Positions 1 through 7,847 of a stretch of 39,203 nt of DNA are shown here, in pieces. Source of the DNA: Micromonospora phytophila (lineage in GTDB: Bacteria; Actinomycetota; Actinomycetes; Mycobacteriales; Micromonosporaceae). The DNA is taken from the NCBI RefSeq assembly GCF_023656545.1, contig NZ_JAMOKF010000019.1, positions 1 through 39,203 on the forward strand, given 5' to 3'. Under the pieces are notes generated by a model, which saw only the letters and a program-made list of their open reading frames with translations, ran no database searches and was not told where the DNA came from. The position numbers and the translations under genes are program-made. How positions within the stretch are numbered: the first letter of the stretch is position 1; each line of letters begins with the position of its first letter.

Positions 1-253
1 GTTCGGAGTGCGATCGCTCGGTGGGCGGGGCGACCGGTGGGCGACGGTCGGCCGACCGGTCGGTGCCGTACGGCGGGCGGGGCCCCGGCGAGGGCGGCGG
101 GAGCACCGGCTCCGGCCAGCCACCCGACGGCGCGGGGGCCGGCGGTGTCGGCTCGGGCCGCTCCACCTTCGGCAGGAACGCGGTCGGGTCGTCGCCCGGG
201 TCGCGGTGACGGCCGTCGCGGCCCTCCCGCCGGTCGTCCGGTCCGCGGCTCAC
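1..253 (-). CDS. Partial CDS, probable class E sortase (N-terminal part)
   Basis: Only the first 84 codons lie in the window; the gene runs off the left edge. The GTG start at 253-251 overlaps the TGA stop of the DUF881 gene (250-252), so the two are translationally coupled. The visible part begins VSRGPDDRREGRDG, contains a short AFLPKVERP segment, and is then very rich in Pro, Arg and Asp, as in the disordered cytoplasmic N-terminus of actinobacterial class E sortases. No catalytic domain or membrane segment is visible. The sortase call rests on gene order: crgA, DUF881, sortase E is common in actinomycetes. The reading frame itself is well supported by the coupling and codon use. Confidence 0.6.
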   Translation of the reverse strand, partial: MSRGPDDRREGRDGRHRDPGDDPTAFLPKVERPEPTPPAPAPSGGWPEPVLPPPSPGPRPPYGTDRSADRRPPVAPPTERSHSE

Positions 254-1056
254 CGCGGCACCTTCGCGGAACGCAGGGTCGTCGAGTCCTCGAACGCCGG
301 CACCGAGACCGTGGAGACGGTCTCCCGGTAGCCGAGCTTGTAGTCGTCGACCAAGTCCCTGAACAACCGGACTCCCTTGGAGTCGGCGAGGGCCTGCTGG
401 AGGGCAGCGGGATCGCCGATTGCTACGATCTTGAACGGTGGGGAGTACACCCGGCCGTGCAGCAGCAGGGTGTTACCGACGCAGCGTACCGCGCTGGTCG
501 TGAGCACGCGGACGTTCATGATGGACATGGCCTCGGCCCCACCTGCCCAGAGCGCGTTCACGACCGCCTGGACGTCTCCCTGGTGCACGACCAGGTCGTC
601 GTTGGTGGCCCCGGGGGGCAGGGTGCCGTCGCTGCGGCGGGGCGCGTCGTTGAGTTCCACCGTCACCCCGGGCCCACTGAGCGCGGTGAAGCCGGCCGCC
701 TCGCGGCTGCCGGCCGCCCGGTCCTGCTGCTCCTTGATCGGGCCGTCGGAGCGGGCCAGGGCGGTGGTCCGCCCCTCGACCTCACCCCGCAGCGCGGCGG
801 CCCGCTGCTCGCTCGCCGCCACGTCCGCGCGGCGGTCGGCGATGAGCTCGTTGAGCTGGGGACGCCGGTCCTCGCGCAGCGCGGTCCCGCCAGCGGTGGT
901 CGCGGTGGTGGTGAAGAGCAGCCCCGCGGCGGCGGCGATCAGCGGCACCCCGATCGACCAGCCCGGCCGTCGCTGCCGTGGCCGTCCCGGCAGCAGTCCG
1001 ACGACCGCCCGCCGGAGCACCTTCTGCCAGGAGGCCGCGCCGGTTGTGTACTCCAC
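250..1056 (-). CDS. DUF881 family membrane-anchored protein
   Basis: A protein of 268 aa with a short basic cytoplasmic N-terminus (about residues 1-33), one membrane segment (about 35-58, WSIGVPLIAAAAGLLFTTTA), a helical/coiled-coil stretch rich in Arg, Glu and Ala (about 62-115), and the DUF881 domain (about 120-260) with the typical GPGVTVELNDAP and ALWAGGAEAMSIMN segments. DUF881 proteins are extracytoplasmic and of unknown biochemical role, usually encoded beside crgA and a sortase or FtsW/PknB cluster. It is divergent from crgA across a 227-bp region and coupled to the downstream sortase-like gene by a GTGA overlap. The family call is firm; a wall or division role is inferred from context. 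Confidence 0.88.
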   Translation of the reverse strand: MEYTTGAASWQKVLRRAVVGLLPGRPRQRRPGWSIGVPLIAAAAGLLFTTTATTAGGTALREDRRPQLNELIADRRADVAASEQRAAALRGEVEGRTTALARSDGPIKEQQDRAAGSREAAGFTALSGPGVTVELNDAPRRSDGTLPPGATNDDLVVHQGDVQAVVNALWAGGAEAMSIMNVRVLTTSAVRCVGNTLLLHGRVYSPPFKIVAIGDPAALQQALADSKGVRLFRDLVDDYKLGYRETVSTVSVPAFEDSTTLRSAKVPR

Positions 1057-1283
1057 GGAGCGTTCCTTCCCCGTCGTCTCGTTTCAGCCCGCCGAGGCGC
1101 GAGCCGGTGCGGCGACCCGTACAGTCCGCCTTTTTCGGTCACTCCGTGCACCGGCCTGACCCCATTCGTGGCCTGGGCCGGCCTTCGGGACTACGCTAGC
1201 TGTCGAACATTATTGGCCATGGACCGTCGCCCCCGCGCCCGGTTGTCAGGCCGGACGAGGTCGTCACCCCTCTGGAGAGCGTC

Positions 1284-1547
1284 GTGCCCAAGTCTCAGGT
1301 CCGCAAGAAGAAGGTGTACACCGCGCCGACGGACGTTCGTCCGACGGCGACGGCGGCGACGCGCAAGCCTAGCCCGGTCTGGCTGCCGATCTCGGCCGTC
1401 GCGTTGATCGTCCTCGGCATCGGGTGGCTGGTGGTCTACTACCTCTCCGAGCAGGAGTACCCGGTCATGGCGTGGGGGTACTGGAACCTCGCCGTCGGCT
1501 TCGGCGCGATGGTCGCCTCGCTGATCCTGCTCTCCCGCTGGCGCTGA
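1284..1547 (+). CDS. crgA: Cell division protein CrgA
   Basis: A protein of 87 aa, the usual size for CrgA. It has a basic N-terminus (MPKSQVRKKKVYTAP) followed by two membrane segments (about residues 31-52 and 65-83) joined by a short loop containing YYLSEQEYPVMAWGYWN, the signature pattern of the family. CrgA is a septum-associated membrane protein of actinobacteria that interacts with FtsZ/FtsI-type divisome components and influences Z-ring formation. The start is GTG, with GGAGAG upstream (about 1273-1278). It is transcribed divergently from the DUF881 gene, the standard arrangement. A modest hairpin (1554-1571) lies just after the stop. Confidence 0.93.
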   Translation: MPKSQVRKKKVYTAPTDVRPTATAATRKPSPVWLPISAVALIVLGIGWLVVYYLSEQEYPVMAWGYWNLAVGFGAMVASLILLSRWR

Positions 1548-1553
1548 GCGGTC

Positions 1554-1571
1554 GGGCCGGCTGACCGGCCC
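1554..1571 (+). terminator. Candidate weak terminator after crgA
   Basis: GGGCCGG and CCGGCCC separated by CTGA, starting 7 nt after the crgA stop. There is no U-tract, as is usual in this genome. The hairpin is short, so the call is tentative. From here to 1729 I see nothing else of note. Confidence 0.4.
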
Positions 1572-1729
1572 CGCTCGACGCTTCCGGGCGCCGAGCCACG
1601 CCTCCACCGGCCGCCGAGCCGGCCGGCCCGGAGGATCCATGTCACTCGACGCGGCCCCTGCCCGGCAGTTGCGGGCGGGGCACCCTATGGTGTGCGCAGG
1701 GCGGCGTGGCCGGGTGCGAGAAGACTCAC

Positions 1730-1745
1730 GTTACTGCTGGGTAAC
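1730..1745. promoter_or_regulatory. Palindromic operator GTTAC-N6-GTAAC upstream of the EtfD-like gene
   Basis: GTTACTGCTGGGTAAC is a perfect 5-bp inverted repeat with a 6-bp centre. It matches the element at 33711-33726 in front of the FadE5-like gene in 14 of 16 positions. It overlaps a plausible -35 (TTACTG 1731-1736) that lies 17 bp before a -10-like TAGGCT (1754-1759), so a bound regulator would block RNA polymerase. The size and symmetry suit a TetR-family repressor; the identity of the regulator is not visible here. Confidence 0.68.
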
Positions 1746-1759
1746 CTTGCGCGTAGGCT
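1731..1759 (+). promoter_or_regulatory. Candidate promoter of the EtfD-like gene
   Basis: TTACTG (1731-1736), a 17-bp spacer and TAGGCT (1754-1759). The boxes are weak matches to the housekeeping consensus, but the spacing is ideal and the -35 box lies inside the palindrome. It implies a leader of about 130 nt. Confidence 0.4.
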
Positions 1760-1766
1760 GCACTGC

Positions 1767-1789
1767 ATGACCGAGCGGAGCGAGGTCAT
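1767..1789. repeat. Small extragenic inverted repeat (ATGACC/GGTCAT)
   Basis: ATGACC and GGTCAT flank GAGCGGAGCGA, giving a 6-11-6 hairpin in the leader of the EtfD-like gene. Short GC-rich elements of this type recur between genes in Micromonosporaceae, so it may be a REP-like element. It also opens a 24-codon frame (1767-1841) that I do not regard as a gene. Confidence 0.4.
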
Positions 1790-1896
1790 CGACCGGCCCG
1801 GTCGGGGGTGCGGCAGCGGCGGCTCGCCGTTCGCGCCCTGACCCGGCCCCGGTCGCCGAGCCGCTCGACAGGCAGCAGACCGGGGAGGCCAACTCG

Positions 1897-4095
1897 ATGG
1901 GCAGCGTCCAGATCGTCACCACGATCCTCGCGGCCGCCATCACCGCCGTGGCGGTGTGGCTTGCGGCGCGCGCGGTCATGAAGATGGTGGCCGTCATCCG
2001 GCTCGGGCAACCCGCCCCGGAGCGGTTCGGCGACAAGCTCACCCGTACGAAGACCATGCTGGTGGAGACCGCCGGCCACACCCGCATGCTGAAGTGGGGC
2101 GTGGTGGGCGCCGCGCACTGGTTGGTGATGGTCGGGTTCGTCGTGCTGTCGCTGCTGGTGCTGGAGGCGTACTTCGAGGTCGTCACCCCGACCGGCGAGC
2201 TGCCGATCATCGGGCACTGGACGGTCTTCGGCCTGGCCACCGAGGTCATCGGCGTGCTGGGCCTGGTCGGCATCGGAGTGCTGATGGCGATCCGGCTGCG
2301 CAACCGGCCCACCCGGCAGGGCGGTCGGTCCCGGTTCACCGGCTCGACCATGTGGCAGGGCTACTTCGTCGAGTGGATCGTGCTGCTGGTCCTGATCTTC
2401 GGGTTCGTGATCAGGGGCTTCAAGGTCGCCACCGACCACTTCGAGTACCCGGTCTGGGCCACCCCGGTCAGCCACGCGGTCGGCGCGGTGCTGCCCAACT
2501 GGCAGGACGGCGCCAGCGTCGCCGCGCTCATCAAGATCGCCATCTCGATGACCTGGCTGATCGTCATCTCGCTGAACGTGACCATGGGTGTCGCCTGGCA
2601 CCGCTTCCTGGCATTCCCCAACATCTTCTTCAAGCGCGAGCCGGCCAAGCCCGCCGGCTCCGGCCTCGGCGCCCTGCGGCCGATGACGAGCCAGGGCAAG
2701 CCGCTCGACTTCGAGGAGGCCGACCCGGAGAAGGACCAGTTCGGTGTCGCCCAGGTCGAGCAGTTCAGCTGGAAGGGCCTGCTGGACTTCAGCACCTGCA
2801 CCGAGTGCGGTCGCTGCCAGTCGCAGTGCCCGGCCTGGAACACCGGCAAGCCGCTGTCGCCGAAGCTGCTGATCCTGAGCCTGCGCGACCACGCGTACGC
2901 CAAGGCGCCCTACCTGCTGGCCGGCGGCGGCAAGGACCTGACCGGCGAGGAGAAGGCGACCGCCGCGCAGCTCGCCCACATGGACGTGCTCGCCCTCGCC
3001 GAGGGCGACAAGCCGCTGATCGGCACCGCCGAGGAAGGCGGCGTCATCGACCCGGACGTGCTCTGGTCCTGCACCACCTGCGGCGCCTGCGTCGAGCAGT
3101 GCCCGGTCGACATCGAGCACGTCGACCACATCGTCGACATGCGCCGCTACCAGGTGCTGATCGAGTCGAGCTTCCCCTCCGAGGCCGGCGTGATGCTGCG
3201 CAACCTGGAGAACAAGGGCAACCCGTGGGGCGCCCCGCAGAACACCCGCGAGGACTGGACCAAGGGCCTCGACTTCGAGGTGCCACGGGTCGGCGAGGTC
3301 GAGGACTTCGAGTACCTGTTCTGGGTCGGCTGCGCCGGCGCGTTCGAGGACCGGGCCAAGAAGACCACCCGGGCGGTCGCCACGCTGCTCAACGAGGCGG
3401 GCGTGAAGTTCGCGATCCTCGGCGAGGGCGAGACCTGCTCGGGTGACCCCGCCCGCCGGATCGGCAACGAGTTCGTCTTCCAGATGCTCGCCCAGCAGAA
3501 CGTCGAGACCCTCAACGAGGCGTTCGAGGGCCGGGAGAAGAGCAAGCGGAAGATCGTGGCCACCTGCCCGCACTGCTTCAACACCCTGGGCAACGAGTAC
3601 GGCCAGCTCGGCGGCGAGTTCGAGGTGGTCCATCACACCCAGCTCCTGGCCCACCTGGTCTCCACCGGAAAGCTCACCCCGGTGCAGCCGGTCGACGGCG
3701 GCGTCACCTACCACGACCCCTGCTACCTGGGCCGGCACAACCGGGTCTTCGCCGCCCCGCGCGAGGTGCTCGGCGACGCCATCCAGGGCGAGATCACCGA
3801 GATGCCGCGGAACAGCGAGCGCTCCTTCTGCTGCGGCGCCGGCGGCGCCCGGATGTGGATGGAGGAGAAGATCGGCAAGCGGATCAACGTGGACCGGGTC
3901 GAGGAGGCCATGTCGACCGGGGCGAAGACGGTCGCCGTCGGCTGCCCGTTCTGCTCGACGATGCTCAACGACGGGGTCAACGGCAAGGGCGCCGGCGAGC
4001 AGGTCGAGGTCATCGACGTGGCCAGCGTGCTGCTCCGCTCGGTCAAGCCTGAGCAGACGCAGGGCGAGAAGGAGAGCGAGCCGGTCGCCGGCTGA
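1897..4095 (+). CDS. Membrane (Fe-S)-binding oxidoreductase, EtfD-like
   Basis: A protein of 732 aa. The N-terminal half carries about five membrane helices (residues 5-25, 68-92, 105-130, 150-172, 205-230). Two 4Fe-4S cluster motifs follow: CTECGRCQSQCP (about 302-313) and CTTCGACVEQCP (about 392-403). The C-terminal part has the paired cysteine-rich CCG domains seen in heterodisulfide-reductase-type proteins, visible at TCPHCFNTL (about 558), YHDPCYLGR (about 606), SFCCGAGGARMW (about 643) and VGCPFCSTML (about 685). This is the architecture of mycobacterial Rv0338c/EtfD, which passes electrons from acyl-CoA dehydrogenases via ETF to the membrane quinone pool during beta-oxidation. The gene is monocistronic and ends at a strong terminator. 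The shared operator with the FadE5-like gene supports the same role here. The EtfD assignment is inference from architecture; the Fe-S oxidoreductase call is firm. Confidence 0.9.
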   Translation: MGSVQIVTTILAAAITAVAVWLAARAVMKMVAVIRLGQPAPERFGDKLTRTKTMLVETAGHTRMLKWGVVGAAHWLVMVGFVVLSLLVLEAYFEVVTPTGELPIIGHWTVFGLATEVIGVLGLVGIGVLMAIRLRNRPTRQGGRSRFTGSTMWQGYFVEWIVLLVLIFGFVIRGFKVATDHFEYPVWATPVSHAVGAVLPNWQDGASVAALIKIAISMTWLIVISLNVTMGVAWHRFLAFPNIFFKREPAKPAGSGLGALRPMTSQGKPLDFEEADPEKDQFGVAQVEQFSWKGLLDFSTCTECGRCQSQCPAWNTGKPLSPKLLILSLRDHAYAKAPYLLAGGGKDLTGEEKATAAQLAHMDVLALAEGDKPLIGTAEEGGVIDPDVLWSCTTCGACVEQCPVDIEHVDHIVDMRRYQVLIESSFPSEAGVMLRNLENKGNPWGAPQNTREDWTKGLDFEVPRVGEVEDFEYLFWVGCAGAFEDRAKKTTRAVATLLNEAGVKFAILGEGETCSGDPARRIGNEFVFQMLAQQNVETLNEAFEGREKSKRKIVATCPHCFNTLGNEYGQLGGEFEVVHHTQLLAHLVSTGKLTPVQPVDGGVTYHDPCYLGRHNRVFAAPREVLGDAIQGEITEMPRNSERSFCCGAGGARMWMEEKIGKRINVDRVEEAMSTGAKTVAVGCPFCSTMLNDGVNGKGAGEQVEVIDVASVLLRSVKPEQTQGEKESEPVAG

Positions 4096-4116
4096 CGCGT
4101 ACCCCTGGAACGTCCG

Positions 4117-4147
4117 ACGGCGGTGGCACCCCCGGTGCCACCGCCGT
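4117..4147 (+). terminator. Strong terminator hairpin after the EtfD-like gene
   Basis: Perfect 14-bp arms (ACGGCGGTGGCACC / GGTGCCACCGCCGT) around a CCC loop, 21 nt after the stop codon. Confidence 0.85.
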
Positions 4148-4198
4148 CGTCGTCACCGGCGACGGCCGGCTCGGCGGCGACGGCCCGTCGCATAGGCG

Positions 4199-5605
4199 GT
4201 GGCCGTCGTGCGGCCGTGCCGGAGCCCACCGGCCGTGCGAGAATCGCGCGGAGGTGAGGCGACCATCGACGGCCTGCTCCTGACCACGCTGCTGCCCCTG
4301 GTCGGCTTCGTGCTGCTGACCGCCGGCAACGCGTTCTTCGTCGCGGCCGAGTTCGCCCTGGTCACCGTGGACCGGGCGGAGATCGAGCGGCGGGCCGGCG
4401 CGGGCGAGGCGCGGGCCGCCACGGTGCGCCGGGCGCTGCGGGGACTCTCCTTCCAGCTTTCCGGGGCGCAGTTCGGCATCACCCTCACCGCACTGCTCAC
4501 CGGCTACCTCGCCGAGCCCGCCCTGGCCCGGCTCTTCACCCCGCTGCTGCGCCCGGTCGCCGGGGAGAGCGCGGACAGGTTCACCCCGTTCCTCGCCCTG
4601 GCCCTGGCCACCCTGCTCTCCATGCTCTTCGGCGAACTGGTGCCGAAGAACCTCGCGCTGGCCCGGCCGATGCCCGCCGCGCTGGCCACCGCCGGCCCGA
4701 TGCGCGGCTTCTCCCGGGCCTTCGGCTGGCTGATCCGGGGCTTGAACGACTCGGCGAACCTGCTGGTCCGGGCGCTCGGCGTCGAGCCGCAGGAGGAGTT
4801 GGCCAGCGCCCGCTCCCCGGAGGAGCTGGGGCTGCTGGCGGCCATCTCGGCCCGGGCGGGCGCCCTGCCGCCGGACACCGCGATGCTGCTGCGCCGGACC
4901 ATCCGGTTCGGCGACAAGCGGGCGGCCGAGGCGATGACCCCGCGGGTCGACGTGATCGCGCTGCGGGCCACCGCCAGCGTGGCCGAACTGCTGGCGCTCT
5001 CCCAGCAGACCGGGCGGACCCGGTTCCCGGTCTTCGAGGAGACCCTCGACCTGGTGACCGGCGTCGTCGGGGTGCCCGACGCGCTCGGCGTGCCGCTGGT
5101 AGACCGCCCGTCGACCACGGTCGGCTCGGTGGCCCGCGAACCGGTGTACGTGCCGGAGAGCCTGGACCTCGACGGGGTGCTCGCCGCGCTCAAGGCCGCC
5201 GGCGCCGACCTCGCCATCGTCGTCGACGAGTACGGCGGCACGGACGGCGTGGTGACCATCGAGGACCTCGTCGAGGAACTGGTCGGCGAGATCGCCGACG
5301 AGTTCGACCCGGACGCCGTGGCCGACGCCGGCCCGGCCGAGCTGACCGTGCCCGGCGGTGAGCGGACCGTCCTGGTCGACGGGGTGCTCCGCTCCGACGA
5401 GCTGGCCGAGCAGACCGGGTTCCGGCTGCCCGAGGGGCCGTACGAGACGCTCGCCGGGTTCCTGATGGCCCGGCTGGGGCACATCCCGATCGCCGGCGAG
5501 ACGGTCGAGGAGGCCGGCTACGAGTTCACCGTCGTCGAGGTGGAGCGGCACCGGATCGAGCAGGTCCGGGTGGTCCGCCCCGAGGAGCCGGACGACGATG
5601 CCTGA
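4199..5605 (+). CDS. CNNM/CorC (HlyC) family membrane transporter-like protein
   Basis: A protein of up to 468 aa with the full family architecture: a CNNM/DUF21 membrane domain (about residues 25-215, with NAFFVAAEFALV and FGELVPKNLALA), a CBS-domain pair (about 235-355, DEYGGTDGVVTIEDLVEELVGEI at its end) and a C-terminal CorC_HlyC domain (about 375-460). Members are linked to Mg2+/Co2+ efflux or homeostasis. The start is uncertain: GTG at 4199 and 4208 are in frame but give an odd Arg/Pro-rich leader. A good Shine-Dalgarno (GGAGGTGAG, 4250-4258) sits just before an in-frame ATC at 4265, where family homology begins (IDGLLLTTLLP). It overlaps the next gene by 8 bp. Confidence 0.88.
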   Translation: MAVVRPCRSPPAVRESRGGEATIDGLLLTTLLPLVGFVLLTAGNAFFVAAEFALVTVDRAEIERRAGAGEARAATVRRALRGLSFQLSGAQFGITLTALLTGYLAEPALARLFTPLLRPVAGESADRFTPFLALALATLLSMLFGELVPKNLALARPMPAALATAGPMRGFSRAFGWLIRGLNDSANLLVRALGVEPQEELASARSPEELGLLAAISARAGALPPDTAMLLRRTIRFGDKRAAEAMTPRVDVIALRATASVAELLALSQQTGRTRFPVFEETLDLVTGVVGVPDALGVPLVDRPSTTVGSVAREPVYVPESLDLDGVLAALKAAGADLAIVVDEYGGTDGVVTIEDLVEELVGEIADEFDPDAVADAGPAELTVPGGERTVLVDGVLRSDELAEQTGFRLPEGPYETLAGFLMARLGHIPIAGETVEEAGYEFTVVEVERHRIEQVRVVRPEEPDDDA

Positions 5606-6599
5606 GCTGCTGGTGACCGCGGCGCTGCTGCTCGGCAACGCGTTCTTCGTGGGCAGCGAGTTCGCGCTGATCGCCTCCCGGCGTACGGTCGTCGAGCCGT
5701 TGGCCGCGACCTCCCGGCGGGCCCGGTGGGCGTTGTCGGCGATGAACCAGATCCCGCTGATGATCGCCGGTGCGCAGCTCGGCATCACCATCTGCTCGCT
5801 GGGCCTGGGCGCGATCGCCGAACCGGCCCTGGCGCACCTGCTGGAACCGGCGATCCACGCGGTGCGGATGCCGCAGGCGGCGGTCCACCCGGTGGCCTTC
5901 GTGATCGCGCTCGGCGTGGTGGTCTTCCTGCACACCGTCGCCGGCGAGATGGTGCCGAAGAACATCACGCTGGCCGGGCCGGAGCGGTCCGCGCTCTGGC
6001 TGGGGCCGGCCATGCTGGCGTTCTGCGTGGCCACCAAGCCGCTGCTGCTGGCGATGAAGTGGGCGGCCCGCCGGGTGCTGGGGCTCTGGGGCATCGAGGC
6101 CACCGAGGCGGTGAAGACGGTCTTCACCGCCGAGGAGCTGGCCGGGCTGGTGTCGCAGGCGCGGACGGAGGGGCTGCTCGACGCGGAGGAGCACGCCCGG
6201 ATCACCGGCGCGCTCGCCCTGCACAGCCGGACCGCGGCCGACGCCCTGCAACCCTGGTCGACGGTGACGACCGTCGCGGAGGACGTCTCACCCGCCTCGC
6301 TGGAGGTGCTGGCCACCCGCACCGGCCGGTCCCGCTTCCCGGTGGTGCAGCGCTCCACCCGCCGGGTGCTCGGCTTCGTGCACGTCAAGGACGTGCTCGG
6401 GTACTCCGGGGTGAACCGGCGGGCCCCGGTGCCGGCGGAGGTCTACCGGCCGCTGGCAGTGGTCCCGCCGGACCGTACGCTCGCCGACCTGCTGCTGTCG
6501 ATGCGCCGGGAGCGGCGGCACATGGTGCTGGTCAGCGACGGCCGCCGCCCGCTGGGTGTGGTGACGCTCGACGACGTATTGACGGCCATCGTCGGCTGA
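5598..6599 (+). CDS. Second CNNM/CorC family membrane protein, short form
   Basis: A protein of 333 aa whose ATG lies inside the end of the preceding gene (8-bp overlap), so the two are co-translated. It has the CNNM/DUF21 membrane domain (about residues 1-190, with GNAFFVGSEFALIASRR and AGEMVPKNITLAGPE) and a CBS pair (about 215-333, ending PLGVVTLDDVLTAIVG). It stops after the CBS domains and lacks the C-terminal CorC_HlyC domain present in its partner. Tandem long and short copies are common in actinobacteria and probably form a heteromeric complex. A role in divalent-cation transport or membrane integrity is inferred from the family; older 'hemolysin' labels are not informative. Confidence 0.88.
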   Translation: MPELLVTAALLLGNAFFVGSEFALIASRRTVVEPLAATSRRARWALSAMNQIPLMIAGAQLGITICSLGLGAIAEPALAHLLEPAIHAVRMPQAAVHPVAFVIALGVVVFLHTVAGEMVPKNITLAGPERSALWLGPAMLAFCVATKPLLLAMKWAARRVLGLWGIEATEAVKTVFTAEELAGLVSQARTEGLLDAEEHARITGALALHSRTAADALQPWSTVTTVAEDVSPASLEVLATRTGRSRFPVVQRSTRRVLGFVHVKDVLGYSGVNRRAPVPAEVYRPLAVVPPDRTLADLLLSMRRERRHMVLVSDGRRPLGVVTLDDVLTAIVG

Positions 6600-6658
6600 C
6601 GGCCGCACACCCTTGGTACGCAAGCGGTTGCGCAGGCGTGAAGTGTCCGTTGGTCACC

Positions 6659-6687
6659 TTGATTCCGCTCCCGGCCTTCCCTAATGT
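6659..6687 (+). promoter_or_regulatory. Promoter of the first NlpC/P60 gene
   Basis: TTGATT (6659-6664), a 17-bp spacer and TAATGT (6682-6687), a good match to the housekeeping sigma consensus. The predicted leader is about 80 nt. Unlike the paralog at 10222, no riboswitch is visible in this leader. Confidence 0.62.
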
Positions 6688-6774
6688 GGGGCACCGGCCG
6701 CTGTTGGTCGTCTGCCTCGCCCCCTTCCCTCGCGCGAGGCGCCCGGCGGTCGGTTGCAAAAGGAGTCGGTGCCG

Positions 6775-7782
6775 GTGGCAACCATGCCCCCTCATCGTCA
6801 TGCACCGGGACGGTCCGCTCGTCCGGGCGGCCTGCGCCGGGTCGTACACCGCCTGCTCACGCTGGTTGCCGCCGCGGTGGTCGGCGCTGGCGTGCTCGCC
6901 GCGCCCGCGTACGCCGAGCCCTCGGTCGACGAGATCGAGGCCGCGATCGACAAGAAGTGGGAGCAGCTGGAGCCCACCATCGAGCAGTACAACAAGGTGC
7001 GGGCGCAGCTGAAGGTCAACCGCAAGAAGTCCGCGGACCTGCAGAAGAAGATCGAGCCGCTGGCGTTGCAGAGCGAGCTGGCGATGAACAGGGTCGGCGA
7101 CCTCGCCTCCCGCTACTACATCACCGGCCCGTCGCACGACATCGGCGCGTTGCTGGTCAGCGCCAAGCCGGACACGCTCACCGAGCAGCTGACCATCCTC
7201 GACCGGCTGGCCGCGCACGAGCGCAAGCAGCTGGAGGGTGTGCTCAAGGTCCGCGACAAGTACGACGCCGAGAAGCAGAAGCTCGACGCGCTGATCGCCT
7301 CGCAGGCCAGGCAGCAGAACGAGCTGGCGGCGACGAAGAAGCGAATCGACGCCGAGATCAAGCGTCTGGAGGCGTCGCTGCCGGTGACCACCGTGGCGAC
7401 GGAGAAGTGCCCCACCATCAACGGCGTGGTCAGCGAGGCGGCCCGGATCGCCATCCGCACCGCCTGCGCCCAGGTAGGCGACCCGTACGTCTGGGGGGCC
7501 ACCGGGCCGAACTCGTTCGACTGCTCCGGGCTGACCCAGTTCGCCTACAAGGCGGCCGGGATCCACCTGACCCACTTCACCGGAGCCCAGTGGAACGAGG
7601 GCAAGGCCATCCCGCGCTCCGAGGCGCGCCCCGGTGACCTGGTCTTCTTCTTCAGCGATCTGCACCACGTCGGCCTCTACCTGGGCAACGACAAGATGGT
7701 GCACGCGGCGCGGGCCGGCAAGCCGGTCAACGTCTCCAGCATCAACTTCATGCCGGTCGCCGGCTTCCGCCGACCCGGCTGA
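6775..7782 (+). CDS. Secreted NlpC/P60 peptidoglycan endopeptidase
   Basis: About 335 aa. It has an N-terminal signal peptide (about residues 1-45, ending APAYA|EP), a long coiled-coil region rich in Lys, Gln, Glu and Ala (about 48-205), and a C-terminal NlpC/P60 domain (about 225-335). The catalytic cysteine is in NSFDCSGL (about residue 250), with the catalytic histidine in DLHHVGLYLG. These RipA-like enzymes cut the D-iGlu-mDAP bond in peptidoglycan stems; the coiled coil usually restrains activity or docks to a divisome partner. The GTG at 6775 is chosen because the paralog at 10222 has the same context (AAGGAGT, then CCGGTGGCA). GTG 6769 and TTG 6754 are in-frame alternatives. Confidence 0.9.
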   Translation: MATMPPHRHAPGRSARPGGLRRVVHRLLTLVAAAVVGAGVLAAPAYAEPSVDEIEAAIDKKWEQLEPTIEQYNKVRAQLKVNRKKSADLQKKIEPLALQSELAMNRVGDLASRYYITGPSHDIGALLVSAKPDTLTEQLTILDRLAAHERKQLEGVLKVRDKYDAEKQKLDALIASQARQQNELAATKKRIDAEIKRLEASLPVTTVATEKCPTINGVVSEAARIAIRTACAQVGDPYVWGATGPNSFDCSGLTQFAYKAAGIHLTHFTGAQWNEGKAIPRSEARPGDLVFFFSDLHHVGLYLGNDKMVHAARAGKPVNVSSINFMPVAGFRRPG

Positions 7783-7800
7783 TCCCGTACCGCCGAACGA

Positions 7801-7833
7801 GAGGGCCCCCGGTCGATTCGACCGGGGGCCCTC
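7801..7833. terminator. Bidirectional terminator between convergent genes
   Basis: Perfect 16-bp arms (GAGGGCCCCCGGTCGA and complement) around a single central T. It lies 18 nt after the NlpC/P60 stop and 14 nt beyond the amidase stop, so it can serve both. Confidence 0.85.
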
Positions 7834-7847
7834 GTCGTGCGGTGGGG

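Noticed and set aside
1767..1841. 24-codon frame MTERSEV in the leader of the EtfD-like gene
   Set aside because: It begins inside a common-looking GC-rich hairpin, and no ribosome site precedes it.
1786..3738. Long minus-strand open frame (650 codons) opposite the Fe-S oxidoreductase
   Set aside because: It is antisense to a gene with clear Fe-S and membrane motifs, and is the usual GC-rich mirror frame without any recognisable domain.
4043..6388. 781-codon minus-strand frame across both CNNM genes
   Set aside because: No domain, low-complexity composition; the plus strand encodes two well-conserved CNNM proteins.
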